From: Emcibacter sp.
GTDB taxonomy: Bacteria > Pseudomonadota > Alphaproteobacteria > Sphingomonadales > Emcibacteraceae
Length of the DNA stretch: 53,560 bases
Assembly: GCA_021774875.1 (NCBI GenBank)
Contig: JAJFIP010000352.1
Span: forward strand, 1 to 53,560
Reading direction: 5' to 3'
Below the pieces are notes generated by a model. The model saw only the letters and a list, made by a program, of their open reading frames with translations. It searched no databases and was not told the DNA's origin. Both the position numbers and the translations under genes were made by a program. Shown piece after piece: positions 24,908 to 34,144 of this stretch; the stretch's first letter is position 1, and each line of letters begins with the position of its first letter.

Positions 24908-25810
24908 ATGGTTGGAAATATTGAATTACTCGAAGTTTCCCCAAGGGACGGGCTTCAGAGTGAAGAAAAAATTATTGCAACTGAGGATAAGGTGGCCCTG
25001 ATAGAAAAGGCCATTGAGGCTGGTTTGCGCCGGATAGAGGTGACAAGTTTTGTGCATCCTAAACGTGTTCCCCAAATGGCCGATGCGGAAACGCTATTGA
25101 GCCTACTTCCAGAGAGACCGGATATTACCTATTCCGGGCTGGTTATGAATTATCGTGGTTTTGAGCGTGCGCGTGCGCTTGATATTGGTGAAATTGGTTT
25201 TGTTGTCGTGGCGTCCGAGACTTTCAACATGCGTAATCAGGGAGTGACGATTGAGGAAACCTTAACTCAATGGCAGCAGATTGCCCATGATGCCTGCGAA
25301 TGTGGCATTAAGGCCCAAGTGACTATCGGTGCAGCCTTTGGCTGTCCATTTGAGGGCGAAGTGAAGGTCTCGCAGGTAAGGAAAATAGTACAACGGGTCG
25401 CAGAATCTGGCCCGGTGGAGATTGGCTTTGCTGACACCATTGGGGTCGGTGTGCCAACACAGGTTCGTGATTTGATTGGTTCTGTAAGAGAAGATATACC
25501 TGATATTCCTCTGCGTTGTCATTTTCACAATAGCCGTAATACCGGGTATGCCAACGCGGTGGCGGCAGTGGCGGCTGGTGTAAAAACGCTGGATGCGAGC
25601 ATTGGCGGCATTGGCGGTTGCCCGTTTGCGCCCAATGCCACGGGAAATATTGCGACCGAGGATCTGGTTTATATGCTGGGTCGGATGGGGATTGAGACCG
25701 GACTAAATCTGGAGAAGTTAATTGACACCGCTCACTGGCTTGAAGGCATAGTAGAAAAGCCGGTACCGGGTCAGCTGTCAAAGGCGGGCGATTTTCCGCT
25801 TAAGAGATAA
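24908..25810 (+). CDS. HMG-CoA lyase-like enzyme, copy 2
   Basis: 300 aa. 'LLEVSPRDGLQSEEK', 'LRRIEVTSFVHPKRVPQMADAE', 'CHFHNSRNTGYANAVAAVAAG' and 'SIGGIGGCPFAPNATGNIATEDLVYML' give the complete HMGL signature. It would split a 3-hydroxy-acyl-CoA into a keto acid and an acyl-CoA. It differs clearly from copy 1, so it is not a recent duplication and may act on another intermediate. It heads a long rightward run (hyuA, hyuB, TRAP genes, FAD oxidase, MDR) with small gaps or overlaps. No strong ribosome site is visible before this ATG. Confidence 0.88.
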   Translation: MVGNIELLEVSPRDGLQSEEKIIATEDKVALIEKAIEAGLRRIEVTSFVHPKRVPQMADAETLLSLLPERPDITYSGLVMNYRGFERARALDIGEIGFVVVASETFNMRNQGVTIEETLTQWQQIAHDACECGIKAQVTIGAAFGCPFEGEVKVSQVRKIVQRVAESGPVEIGFADTIGVGVPTQVRDLIGSVREDIPDIPLRCHFHNSRNTGYANAVAAVAAGVKTLDASIGGIGGCPFAPNATGNIATEDLVYMLGRMGIETGLNLEKLIDTAHWLEGIVEKPVPGQLSKAGDFPLKR

Positions 25811-25846
25811 TTTAGGCTTGATATAAGAATAATTGAGGACAGAAAT

Positions 25847-27898
25847 ATGGAATATCGTCTAGGTGTAGATGTCGGGGGAACTTTTACTGACTTGTTATTA
25901 ATCGAAGAGGATACGGGCCGGACTTACCGTAGCAAAGTACCCTCAACGCCCGCCGACCCCTCGCAGGCCGTCCTGAGCGGGACAAAAAAAATATGTGATA
26001 TGGCACAGATTACGTCTAGCGATTTATCCTTTTTTATGCATGGAACAACGGTGGCGACAAATGCGGTTTTGCAAAGAAAATATGCCCGGGTTGGCCTGAT
26101 CGTCAGCGATGGCTACCGACAGATATTACAGATCGCACGCTCTCTGGTTCCTGGTGGCCTGGCAGGCTGGCTTATCTGGCAGAAGCCTGAAACACTGGCC
26201 CCGCTGGAATGCACGATAGAGGTTCCTGAACGCCTTGATGCAGATGGTAATGTTATCCGCAATCTGGATGAGGATAACTTACGCAGCCAGCTTGAAACTT
26301 TAAGAAAAGAAAAAGTGGAAGCAGTAACAGTTTGCCTGATCAATAGCTTCGCCAATGATGCCCATGAAAAAAGAGTGGCTGAGATAGTTCGCGAAGAAAT
26401 GCCGGATATTCCGGTTTCCCTGTCTTCTGAAATATTGCCGGAAAAACAGGAATATGAGAGGGCATTGACTACGGTTGCCAATTCAGCTGTGCGTCCGACA
26501 GTTGCCCGATATGTGCAAAATCTGCGCAATGAATTACGCGCCCAGAATATGACCGGCCAGATAAACCTGCTCAGATCTGACGGCGGTCTGATGTCTTCGG
26601 AGAAATCAGAAGAACTGCCGGTCGCCATTCTGATGAGCGGCCCTGCCGGGGGGGTTTCAGGTGCGCTCTGGATTGCCCGCCATGCCGGATATGAAAATCT
26701 TCTGACCCTTGATATGGGTGGGACATCAACCGATGTGTCCCTGATTGAGCATGGCACCCCGCGCCTTACCCGGGATACGGAAGTGGGTGATTTGACGGTA
26801 CGCACTTCGTCCCTTGATATTAGAACCGTTGGTGCAGGCGGTGGCTCCATAGCTCATGTGCCGGAATTAACCGGTGCCTTGCGGGTCGGGCCGGAAAGTG
26901 CGGGTGCTGACCCGGGACCAGCCTGCTACGGCTTGGGTGGCGACAGTCCAACTGTTACCGATGCCAATGTGGTTTTGGGTTATTTGCCGGAAAGTTTGCT
27001 GGGCGGTGAAATGAAACTTGATGTTGATGCGGCAAAAAAAGCGGTGCAGACCATTGCTGATGCCCTCGGTATCAGCCTGATGGCGGCGGCGGCAGGTATC
27101 ATAGATATTGTTAATGAAAATATGTTTGGGGCTTTGCGGATTGTTTCTGTCCAGCAGGGCTATGACCCAAGAGATTTTGCCCTGATCGGTTTTGGCGGCG
27201 GGGGGCCTTTACAGGCCAATGCCATTGGTAAACTGACCCAGTCATGGCCGGTTATTATTCCGCCTGCTCCGGGAGTATTATGTGCTTATGGTGATGCCAC
27301 GACCCGGATGCGGGCGGAAACAGCACGAAGCTTGTCAAGCAGACTGGATAATGCCGATGGGGCTGAAATAGAAAAAATTCTGAAAAATATGGCTGGCGAG
27401 GTTAGTGCAGAACTTGCAGGGCAAGGGGTTCCGAAAGAGGAACAGGAAGTTCAATTTGAGGCTGGTGTCCGCTATCAGGGTCAAGGCTTTGAAGTAGTAT
27501 TGCCTTGCGCGAGCGAGAGATTTGCCGATCATGGACTTGAACAACTGGCCGAAGCTTTCCATAGCGAGCATGAGAAATTATTTACTTTCCGGCTGGATGC
27601 ACCCATAGAACTTGTCAACCTGCGGGTGACGGTGCTTGGCAAGTCAGCCAATGTCAAGGCCATTGAGATCGAAAAGGGTGATGGCGATCCCGGTGGTGCC
27701 GAAGATGGCACAACCACAGTCTGGATGGATGGGCAGGAAAAACAGGCCACACTCTATGACCGATCAAAACTCAGGGCAGGTGATAAAATTGCCGGACCGG
27801 CCATTATTACCGAGATGGATTCCACTACTTTAATCCTCAGTGGTCATGGCGCCCATATTGATCACCTTGGCAATATTTTAATCAATCCGTTAACATAA
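25847..27898 (+). CDS. hyuA: HyuA-type hydantoinase/oxoprolinase, subunit A
   Basis: 683 aa, the usual length. ATPase/phosphate motifs: 'YRLGVDVGGTFTDLLLIEEDTG', 'FMHGTTVATNAVLQRKYARVGLIVSDGYRQI', 'LLRSDGGLMSS', 'LMSGPAGGVSGALWIARHAGYENLLTLDMGGTSTDVSLI' and 'GADPGPACYGLGGDSPTVTDANVVLGYL'. With HyuB it opens a lactam, hydantoin or oxoproline ring using ATP; acetone-carboxylase subunits are relatives. Ribosome site TTGAGGACAG. It is followed after 10 nt by hyuB. In this context it could attack a lactam formed after an earlier oxidation step; its actual substrate is unknown. Confidence 0.92.
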   Translation: MEYRLGVDVGGTFTDLLLIEEDTGRTYRSKVPSTPADPSQAVLSGTKKICDMAQITSSDLSFFMHGTTVATNAVLQRKYARVGLIVSDGYRQILQIARSLVPGGLAGWLIWQKPETLAPLECTIEVPERLDADGNVIRNLDEDNLRSQLETLRKEKVEAVTVCLINSFANDAHEKRVAEIVREEMPDIPVSLSSEILPEKQEYERALTTVANSAVRPTVARYVQNLRNELRAQNMTGQINLLRSDGGLMSSEKSEELPVAILMSGPAGGVSGALWIARHAGYENLLTLDMGGTSTDVSLIEHGTPRLTRDTEVGDLTVRTSSLDIRTVGAGGGSIAHVPELTGALRVGPESAGADPGPACYGLGGDSPTVTDANVVLGYLPESLLGGEMKLDVDAAKKAVQTIADALGISLMAAAAGIIDIVNENMFGALRIVSVQQGYDPRDFALIGFGGGGPLQANAIGKLTQSWPVIIPPAPGVLCAYGDATTRMRAETARSLSSRLDNADGAEIEKILKNMAGEVSAELAGQGVPKEEQEVQFEAGVRYQGQGFEVVLPCASERFADHGLEQLAEAFHSEHEKLFTFRLDAPIELVNLRVTVLGKSANVKAIEIEKGDGDPGGAEDGTTTVWMDGQEKQATLYDRSKLRAGDKIAGPAIITEMDSTTLILSGHGAHIDHLGNILINPLT

Positions 27899-27908
27899 GG
27901 AGGACATC

Positions 27909-29762
27909 ATGGTTGCAACAATACTTCAGGAAAATACCACAGCCTTTAATACCGTGGATGTCGATCCCATCACTTTGGACATTATTGAAAATGCGTTGAA
28001 AAATGCCCGTTTTGAGATGGACGCGACACTATTCAGAACTGCCATGTCACCGGGAATACGCGAGCAGGGGGATGCCTTTCCTCTGATAGCTGATAAAAGC
28101 GGCCTTATGCTGGCTGGACAGTTCGGATCCTTCATTCGGGGGTTTCTCAACGGCTATGATGGTACTGTTGAAGAAGGTGATATTTTCTGGCTTTCAGACC
28201 CCTATACCTGTGAAGGTGCCGTTAGTCATGCCAATGACTGGCTGGTATTGCTGGCCATATTCAAGGACGGTCGTCATGTGGGCTGGAGCGCCATGTTCGG
28301 CCATATGACCGATGTGGGCGGCATGGTACCTGGGTCTTTGCCCACCAATGCCATTACAATTTTTCAGGAAGGTATAAGAATTCCACCGGTCAAACTCTAT
28401 CGCAAGGGTGTCAAACAGGATGATATTTTGAAAATTGTCCTTCATCAGTGCCGGATGCCCGAATGGGCCGGGGCAGATCTGAATGCCATTGTTGCCGCCT
28501 GTCGTATGGCGGAGCGCCGGGTTGTTGAGATGTGTGACCGTTTCGGGGCAGATACCTATATTACGGCAACAGAAAAACTACTGGATCGCAATAAAAGAGC
28601 CATGGCGCAACTGATAGCAACATCTGTGGGCGAAGAAAAAGTATCTTTTGAAGATTATGTCTGCGATGACGGGCGTGGTTTCGGGCCTTACAAGATAAAA
28701 TGCACCATGTGGCGTGAAGGCGATAAAGTGATCCTCGATTGGGAAGGTACGGACCCCCAGTCGGAAAGCTCAATCAATTTCTATCTTAATGAGAATATGC
28801 TCAAGATGTTTTTCGGCATCTATATGATTATGGTGTTTGATCCGCAGATTTTGTTTAATGATGGATTCTACGACTTGGTTGAGGTGCGTATTCCAGATGG
28901 CTCCCTGCTCAAGCCCCACTTTCCAGCAGCATTAAGCTGCCGCACCCATGCGCTGGGTCGAATTTTTGATGTGTTGGGTGCCCTGCTGGGCCAACGCCAG
29001 CCGGAATTTCTCAATGCTGCCGGATTTTCTTCCAGCCCTCATTTGATGTACTCCGGTTATGACAAGGAAGGTGAATGGTTTCAGCTGTTTCAGATCGGCT
29101 TTGGCGGAATTCCGGGGCGGCCTTTTGGCGATGGGCCTGATGGTCATTCGCTGTGGCCCGGCTTTAGCAACGTGCCAAATGAGTTTCTTGAGGCTTATTT
29201 TCCAATGCGTATTGACCGTTATGAAACCATTCCGGATTCTGGTGGGGCGGGCCTCAACAGAGGCGGAAACGGTATTTCAATCCAGTATTATTTCCTGCAG
29301 GCAGGTACGATTTCAATCCATGATGACCGCTGGTTTACATATCCCTGGGGCGTGAATGGCGGAAATCCGGGCATGCGTTCAACCAAGACACTGGTGCGCG
29401 TGGATGGGGACCGAGAAGTTCTGCCCTCCAAATGTGATAATATAACAGTTAATGAGGGGGACGTACTGATTTACAATACCTGGGGCGGTGGTGGATGGGG
29501 TAATCCGTTGGAACGTGATGCTGACCTTGTGGCTCGTGAGGTCAGACAGGGTCTGGTATCCGTTGACGGTGCCCGTTCTTATGGTGTTGTGCTGACCGAC
29601 GAAAATCAAGCTGATGAGGCGGCCACCAATGACTTGAGGGCTGTCATGAAAGAAAATATCAATACAGAACAGATATTTAACTATGGTCCTTCCATTGCCG
29701 AACTGCGGGAAAAATGTTTAGCGGAAACCGGACTTGAGCCGCCCATACAGCCGGTCTGGTGA
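27909..29762 (+). CDS. hyuB: HyuB-type hydantoinase/oxoprolinase, subunit B
   Basis: 617 aa. 'VDPITLDIIENALKNARFEMDATLFRTAMSPGIREQGDAFPLIADKSG' opens the protein in the standard HyuB way, and 'DSGGAGLNRGGNGISIQYYF' plus 'NTWGGGGWGNPLERD' near the C-terminus complete the signature. It is the partner of HyuA. Strong ribosome site AAGGAGGACATC. Its TGA overlaps the next ATG by one base. The usual 'RxG.P' active-site region is preserved; no truncation is seen. Confidence 0.92.
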   Translation: MVATILQENTTAFNTVDVDPITLDIIENALKNARFEMDATLFRTAMSPGIREQGDAFPLIADKSGLMLAGQFGSFIRGFLNGYDGTVEEGDIFWLSDPYTCEGAVSHANDWLVLLAIFKDGRHVGWSAMFGHMTDVGGMVPGSLPTNAITIFQEGIRIPPVKLYRKGVKQDDILKIVLHQCRMPEWAGADLNAIVAACRMAERRVVEMCDRFGADTYITATEKLLDRNKRAMAQLIATSVGEEKVSFEDYVCDDGRGFGPYKIKCTMWREGDKVILDWEGTDPQSESSINFYLNENMLKMFFGIYMIMVFDPQILFNDGFYDLVEVRIPDGSLLKPHFPAALSCRTHALGRIFDVLGALLGQRQPEFLNAAGFSSSPHLMYSGYDKEGEWFQLFQIGFGGIPGRPFGDGPDGHSLWPGFSNVPNEFLEAYFPMRIDRYETIPDSGGAGLNRGGNGISIQYYFLQAGTISIHDDRWFTYPWGVNGGNPGMRSTKTLVRVDGDREVLPSKCDNITVNEGDVLIYNTWGGGGWGNPLERDADLVAREVRQGLVSVDGARSYGVVLTDENQADEAATNDLRAVMKENINTEQIFNYGPSIAELREKCLAETGLEPPIQPVW

Positions 29763-30811
29763 TGAACATAAGAAGTTCGGTATTATCTTTTCTGTTATTG
29801 ATCACAGTCGGTTCCGTCTATGGCGCAGAGAATAAACAAGAGCCGATAAAGCTGGCAGTCGGTGCTTTTGCGGCACCGGGAACACCTTGGGATAAGGATT
29901 GGCAGACATTTCAGCAAAATCTGACTCGAAAAAATCCGGGTGAACCTGAGTTTCAGGTCAAACTTCTGATCCGGGGCGAGGCGGGGGGTGAACCGGTAAC
30001 CATGACTAATATCCGCCGTAACCGACTTCAATTTGGTGGGTTTTCTATCGGTGGTGCCTCGGCGGTCATTCCTGAATTATCGGTGCTATTATCACCCTAT
30101 ATCTTTGATAGTGTTGAAGAACTTGACTATGTCATGGATAATTTCATGCTTGACATCTTTCAGCCGTTATTTGCGGCAAAAGGTCTGGTCCTGATCCAGT
30201 GGGTGGAAGTTGGCTGGCTGAATATGTATGGCAAAAAGCCGCTGATTACCCCGAGTGATGCCGCAGGCTATCGGTTACGGTCACAGGCTTCGGAAGCCTC
30301 GCAGGCCATGATGGCTTCGCTGGATGGTGATTTGCTGCAAATGCCGTTTCATGATCTCATACCAGCCTTACAAACCGGACTTGTGGAAGGCGGCGAAACC
30401 AATATTGTGCTCTATAGTGTCACCGGAATTTCTGAGGAGGCGTCTCATCTGGTCCTGACCCGACATGCCTATGATACGGGAATGATTGTTGCCAGTAAAA
30501 AATGGTATGACAGCCTTTCGCCAGATGCACAACGGCGCGTATTTGATGCTTTTCCGTCCTCTGAACTGGCGCGATCCGGGGTTCGCAAAATGGCCGCAAG
30601 CCTATTGAATATGCTAAAGGCGAAACCAGATGTTACTATTCATGAATTATCACCCGAAAAATTGACCGGCTGGAAAGAAGCCCTAAAAAATAATCATCAG
30701 AAAATTATCAGCAGAATAGGCGGCAAAGCCGATGACATATATCATGCCATGATCGCCGGGCGGGACGTATATAGAAATATGTACCGCACAGGAAAGCCAG
30801 AACATGAATAG
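29762..30811 (+). CDS. TRAP transporter substrate-binding protein (DctP type)
   Basis: The track begins at a GTG (29759); I prefer the adjacent ATG at 29762, which overlaps the hyuB stop by one base. About 349 aa with a signal peptide (MNIRSSVLSFLLLITVGSVYGAEN). 'WQTFQQNLTRKNPGEPEFQVKLLI' and 'MPFHDLIPALQTGLVEGGETNIVLYSVTG' fit DctP, and 'YRLRSQASEASQAMMASLDGD' contains the conserved Arg that binds the substrate carboxylate. It would capture a carboxylic acid in the periplasm for the membrane subunits that follow. Confidence 0.88.
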   Translation: MNIRSSVLSFLLLITVGSVYGAENKQEPIKLAVGAFAAPGTPWDKDWQTFQQNLTRKNPGEPEFQVKLLIRGEAGGEPVTMTNIRRNRLQFGGFSIGGASAVIPELSVLLSPYIFDSVEELDYVMDNFMLDIFQPLFAAKGLVLIQWVEVGWLNMYGKKPLITPSDAAGYRLRSQASEASQAMMASLDGDLLQMPFHDLIPALQTGLVEGGETNIVLYSVTGISEEASHLVLTRHAYDTGMIVASKKWYDSLSPDAQRRVFDAFPSSELARSGVRKMAASLLNMLKAKPDVTIHELSPEKLTGWKEALKNNHQKIISRIGGKADDIYHAMIAGRDVYRNMYRTGKPEHE

Positions 30812-31301
30812 GGCAGAAAGCTTAATAAACTATCTGTATAGATTTGAGAAAGCAGTGGCCTTGCTCGCTTTTGCGGTTATGACATTGGTGATTATTGCCG
30901 ATGTGATGAGCCGGAAAATGATAGGGCAGGGTATTGCCGGAGCACCGCGCATTGCTGTCTATGCCATGATCATCGCGGCCCTGATCAGTTTCGGGCTTGC
31001 TTCACATTCTGGGCGCCATCTCCGACCCCGTTTTGCCGATAACTGGTTACCTGAAAAATGGGATGGTATGGTCATTCGCCTGCAAGAAAGTCTTATGTCG
31101 GTATTCTGCCTGACATTTGCGATCACTGCCATGTTGGTGGTTTATGATACTTACCAGTTGCAGGAAACATCGCGTATGCTTCGTATCGCCATATGGCCCA
31201 TGCAGACGGTGATGCCGTTGGCTTTTGTTATCGGGGCGGTTCGCCATGGACTTTATGCTCTCTATCCTGACATCAGGCCACCAGAGGGCACATTGTCATG
31301 A
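30804..31301 (+). CDS. TRAP transporter small membrane subunit (DctQ type)
   Basis: 165 aa with four hydrophobic segments (ALLAFAVMTLVIIADVMSR, IAVYAMIIAALISFGLAS, MSVFCLTFAITAMLVVYDTYQ, PMQTVMPLAFVIGAVRHGLYALYP), matching DctQ. It overlaps the binding-protein gene by 8 nt and the large permease by 4 nt. It links the receptor to DctM. The pattern 'PMQTVMPLAFVIGAVRH' is typical of the C-terminal DctQ helix. Confidence 0.88.
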   Translation: MNRAESLINYLYRFEKAVALLAFAVMTLVIIADVMSRKMIGQGIAGAPRIAVYAMIIAALISFGLASHSGRHLRPRFADNWLPEKWDGMVIRLQESLMSVFCLTFAITAMLVVYDTYQLQETSRMLRIAIWPMQTVMPLAFVIGAVRHGLYALYPDIRPPEGTLS

Positions 31302-32557
31302 TGATCTTGCTCATTCTGGCGGTTGTTCTTGCCCTCATGCTACGCCAGAGAATTGTAGCTATCCTTGGATTTGTGGCGGGTTTCAGTTATCTGGTCTGGG
31401 GGGATGGCAATTTAACCTATGTGGTCTTGGACATATGGGCGGCGGCTGATCAGGAAATTCTGCTGTCTATTCCCCTGTTCATATTGGCGGGCAATATCAT
31501 GTCACGGGGCACCATTGCCGAAAGACTGATTGCGGTCATGCGGGTGGCAACAGCACCGGTTCCGGGTGGGCTTGCCATTGCGACAATTCTGTCCTGTGCA
31601 GTCTTTGCCGCTATCTCTGGATCATCAACGGTGACACTGATTGCCGTTGGCTCTATCATGTATCCGGCTCTGATCAAGGCGGGTTACAGCCGTAAATTTG
31701 CCATGGGCAGCCTTTGTGCAGCGGGAACGCTAGGCATCATCGTGCCGCCAAGTATTCCGCTCATTCTTTATGGTGTTATGACCGAGACATCTATTGCCGA
31801 CCTGTTCAAGGCAGGTATCGGCCCGGCGATCATGCTTACGCTGATCATTTCCCTTTATGCGCTCTATATCAATCGGTCTATTCTGCGCCAGAGGTTTGAT
31901 TTGACGGCGTTGCGCACGGCTTTGAAACGCGGCATCTTTTCACTTTTCATGCCAGTACTTATCCTGGGCGGTATTTATGGCGGGTTATTTACAGTGACAG
32001 AATCTGCGGCGGTCGCGGTTTTTTATGCCACTCTGGTCGAGCTTTTTATTCACCGGGAACTTAACTTCGCCAAACTGGAAGACGTGGTCATTGAAACTGC
32101 AACCATGATCGGTTCCCTGATGCCATTACTGATGATGGCCATGTCGATCAATATATTCATGACATATGAGCAGATACCCCATGCGCTGGTGGATATTATT
32201 TCAGCCATGATCACTGACCAGACATCTTTCCTGTTGTTGAGCATGATAGGATTGCTTATTGTAGGATGTTTTGTTGATATTGGCTCGGCGATACTTATTC
32301 TGGCCCCTTTACTGGCCCCTCTTGCCATAGCGCAGGGCGTTGATTTGATCCATTTTGGTATTGTCATGATAGTTAATCTGGAACTGGGCTATCTGACACC
32401 TCCATTCGGGCTTAATTTGATTGTAGCTATGGGGGTCTTTGGTGAGGATTTCTGGATTATAGCCAAATCGGTATTGCCATTTTTGGCCCTGATGTTTGTG
32501 GTCTTGCTGATTGTGACTTTCTGGCCTGCCCTGTCGCTTTATTTTGTTAGGATTTAA
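31298..32557 (+). CDS. TRAP transporter large permease subunit (DctM type)
   Basis: 419 aa, about 12 membrane helices. 'EILLSIPLFILAGNIMSRGTIAERLI', 'CAVFAAISGSSTVTLIAVGSIMYPALIKAGYSRKFAMGSLCAAGTLGIIVPPSIPLILYGVMTETSIADLFKAGIGPAIML' and 'VNLELGYLTPPFGLNLIVAMGV' are diagnostic DctM stretches. It drives sodium- or proton-coupled uptake of the organic acid bound by the DctP protein. It overlaps the small subunit by 4 nt and sits 3 nt before the FAD oxidase, so the transporter is co-expressed with the catabolic enzymes. Confidence 0.93.
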   Translation: MMILLILAVVLALMLRQRIVAILGFVAGFSYLVWGDGNLTYVVLDIWAAADQEILLSIPLFILAGNIMSRGTIAERLIAVMRVATAPVPGGLAIATILSCAVFAAISGSSTVTLIAVGSIMYPALIKAGYSRKFAMGSLCAAGTLGIIVPPSIPLILYGVMTETSIADLFKAGIGPAIMLTLIISLYALYINRSILRQRFDLTALRTALKRGIFSLFMPVLILGGIYGGLFTVTESAAVAVFYATLVELFIHRELNFAKLEDVVIETATMIGSLMPLLMMAMSINIFMTYEQIPHALVDIISAMITDQTSFLLLSMIGLLIVGCFVDIGSAILILAPLLAPLAIAQGVDLIHFGIVMIVNLELGYLTPPFGLNLIVAMGVFGEDFWIIAKSVLPFLALMFVVLLIVTFWPALSLYFVRI

Positions 32558-32560
32558 CCC

Positions 32561-34144
32561 ATGAATGAACAATTGATCTCAATTTTTGGCCAGATTCTAG
32601 GGAGTGAAAATTTCATTACTGACCCCAATGAATGTATTTATTATTCTCAGGATGTTTATAGCGCAGCTTCCCATGTGACACTGGGTATAATCAGACCGGG
32701 GAATATTGATGAACTTTCCGAGGCTGTGAAGGTCGCGATTGCTGCCGGATATTCACTGTTTCCGCGCGGCGGCGGGGTATCCTATACCAGCGGCTATCTG
32801 CCATCTGCCGAGAAATCCCTGACCATAGATACCGGGCGCATGAACCGTATTTTGGAGATTAACAGACGCGATATGTATGTCACAGTTGAATGTGGCTGTC
32901 GCTGGGTAGAATTATATGAAGCCTTGAAAGAAACGGGCCTCAGAACACCCTTCTGGGGTACGCTTTCGGGCATCAGTGCCACGGTTGGCGGTAGCCTGAG
33001 CCAGAATAGTATTTTTTTCGGCTCAGGTCATTATGGCACAGCAGCCGATAGTGTTACCTCCATGCAGCTGGTTACCGCCAGTGGCGAGGTGATTACCACA
33101 GGATCAAATGCGGTAAAGGTGGGTAGTCCTTTTTTCCGGCATTATGGCCCTGATCTGACGGGTCTTTTTATCGGGGATGCCGGGGCATTGGCGGTTAAGG
33201 CCACCATCACTTTGCGGCTCATTGCACAGACACCCCACAAGGCATTTGGCTCGTTTAATTTTTCTGATTATGATCATATGTTTGCTGCCATGGCGGAGAT
33301 TTCCCGGCAAGGACTGGCCAGTGAATGTTTTGGATTTGACCCCTTCCTGCAATCTCAGCGCATGAAGCGGGAGAGCCTCGCCAAGGATGTCAAAGCCCTA
33401 ACCGGCGTTATGAAAGCCAGCGGCCTGAAGGAGGCAGCTAAAATGGCTCTGGCTGGACGGGGGTATATGAAAGCGGTGCAATATTCCATTCATGTGATCA
33501 CCGAGCATAAATATGAAGGTGTGGCCGAGCAGTATATGGATGACATCCGGGCTGTGGTTCAAAAATGCCACGGTGACGAAATCGAAAATTCCATTCCCAA
33601 GATTATTAGTGCTAATCCCTTTACTCCACTTAATAATATGGTTGGGCCAGAAGGAGAACGCTGGTCACCGGTTCATGCCCTGATGCCCCACTCAAAGGTG
33701 AAAAATCTGCATGATGCCATTGAGGATGTTTATGCAGAGCAGGCTCAGGATATTGAGCAATATAATATTGGTATCGGGCATCTTTATACTACGGTCGGCG
33801 CGTCCGGCGTGGTGATTGAGCCAGTATTTTTCTGGCCTGATGCCCTGATGGCTTTCCACCACCGTCATGTGGAAAAAACTGTGCTGAAGGGCATGAAAGG
33901 ATTCCCCGAAAATCTGCCGGCCCGTGCAGCAGTGCAAAAATTGCGGGAAAAGCTGATAGATTTATTTGTGGACCACGGTGCGGTTCATTTCCAAATTGGC
34001 AAGACCTATAAATATAAGCAAGGACTGGAGCAGGCCAGCTATCAGCTGGTGGAAATGATTAAAAAAGAACTAGATCCCATGGGCAAAATTAATCCGGGTT
34101 GCCTGGGGTTATGGCCTGATGAAGAAGGACAAAATGATGACTGA
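32561..34144 (+). CDS. FAD-linked (PCMH-type) oxidase/dehydrogenase
   Basis: 527 aa. The FAD-binding PCMH domain spans about residues 35-215: 'VTLGIIRPGNIDELSEAVKVAIAAGYSLFPRGGGVSYTSGYLPSAEKSLTIDTGRMNRILEINRRDMYVTVECG' and 'GGSLSQNSIFFGSGHYGTAADSVTSMQLVTASGEVITTG'. The C-terminal FAD-oxidase domain ends 'KKELDPMGKINPGCLGLWPDEE', as in glycolate oxidase/D-lactate dehydrogenase and vanillyl-alcohol-oxidase relatives. It oxidises an alcohol or hydroxy acid. It belongs to the hyuAB-TRAP run, 3 nt after dctM. The substrate could be a hydroxy acid imported by the TRAP system. Confidence 0.88.
   Translation: MNEQLISIFGQILGSENFITDPNECIYYSQDVYSAASHVTLGIIRPGNIDELSEAVKVAIAAGYSLFPRGGGVSYTSGYLPSAEKSLTIDTGRMNRILEINRRDMYVTVECGCRWVELYEALKETGLRTPFWGTLSGISATVGGSLSQNSIFFGSGHYGTAADSVTSMQLVTASGEVITTGSNAVKVGSPFFRHYGPDLTGLFIGDAGALAVKATITLRLIAQTPHKAFGSFNFSDYDHMFAAMAEISRQGLASECFGFDPFLQSQRMKRESLAKDVKALTGVMKASGLKEAAKMALAGRGYMKAVQYSIHVITEHKYEGVAEQYMDDIRAVVQKCHGDEIENSIPKIISANPFTPLNNMVGPEGERWSPVHALMPHSKVKNLHDAIEDVYAEQAQDIEQYNIGIGHLYTTVGASGVVIEPVFFWPDALMAFHHRHVEKTVLKGMKGFPENLPARAAVQKLREKLIDLFVDHGAVHFQIGKTYKYKQGLEQASYQLVEMIKKELDPMGKINPGCLGLWPDEEGQNDD

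Noticed and set aside
26113-26850. 245-aa minus-strand ORF
   Set aside because: Antisense shadow of hyuA; Ser/Arg-rich composition typical of an out-of-frame translation.
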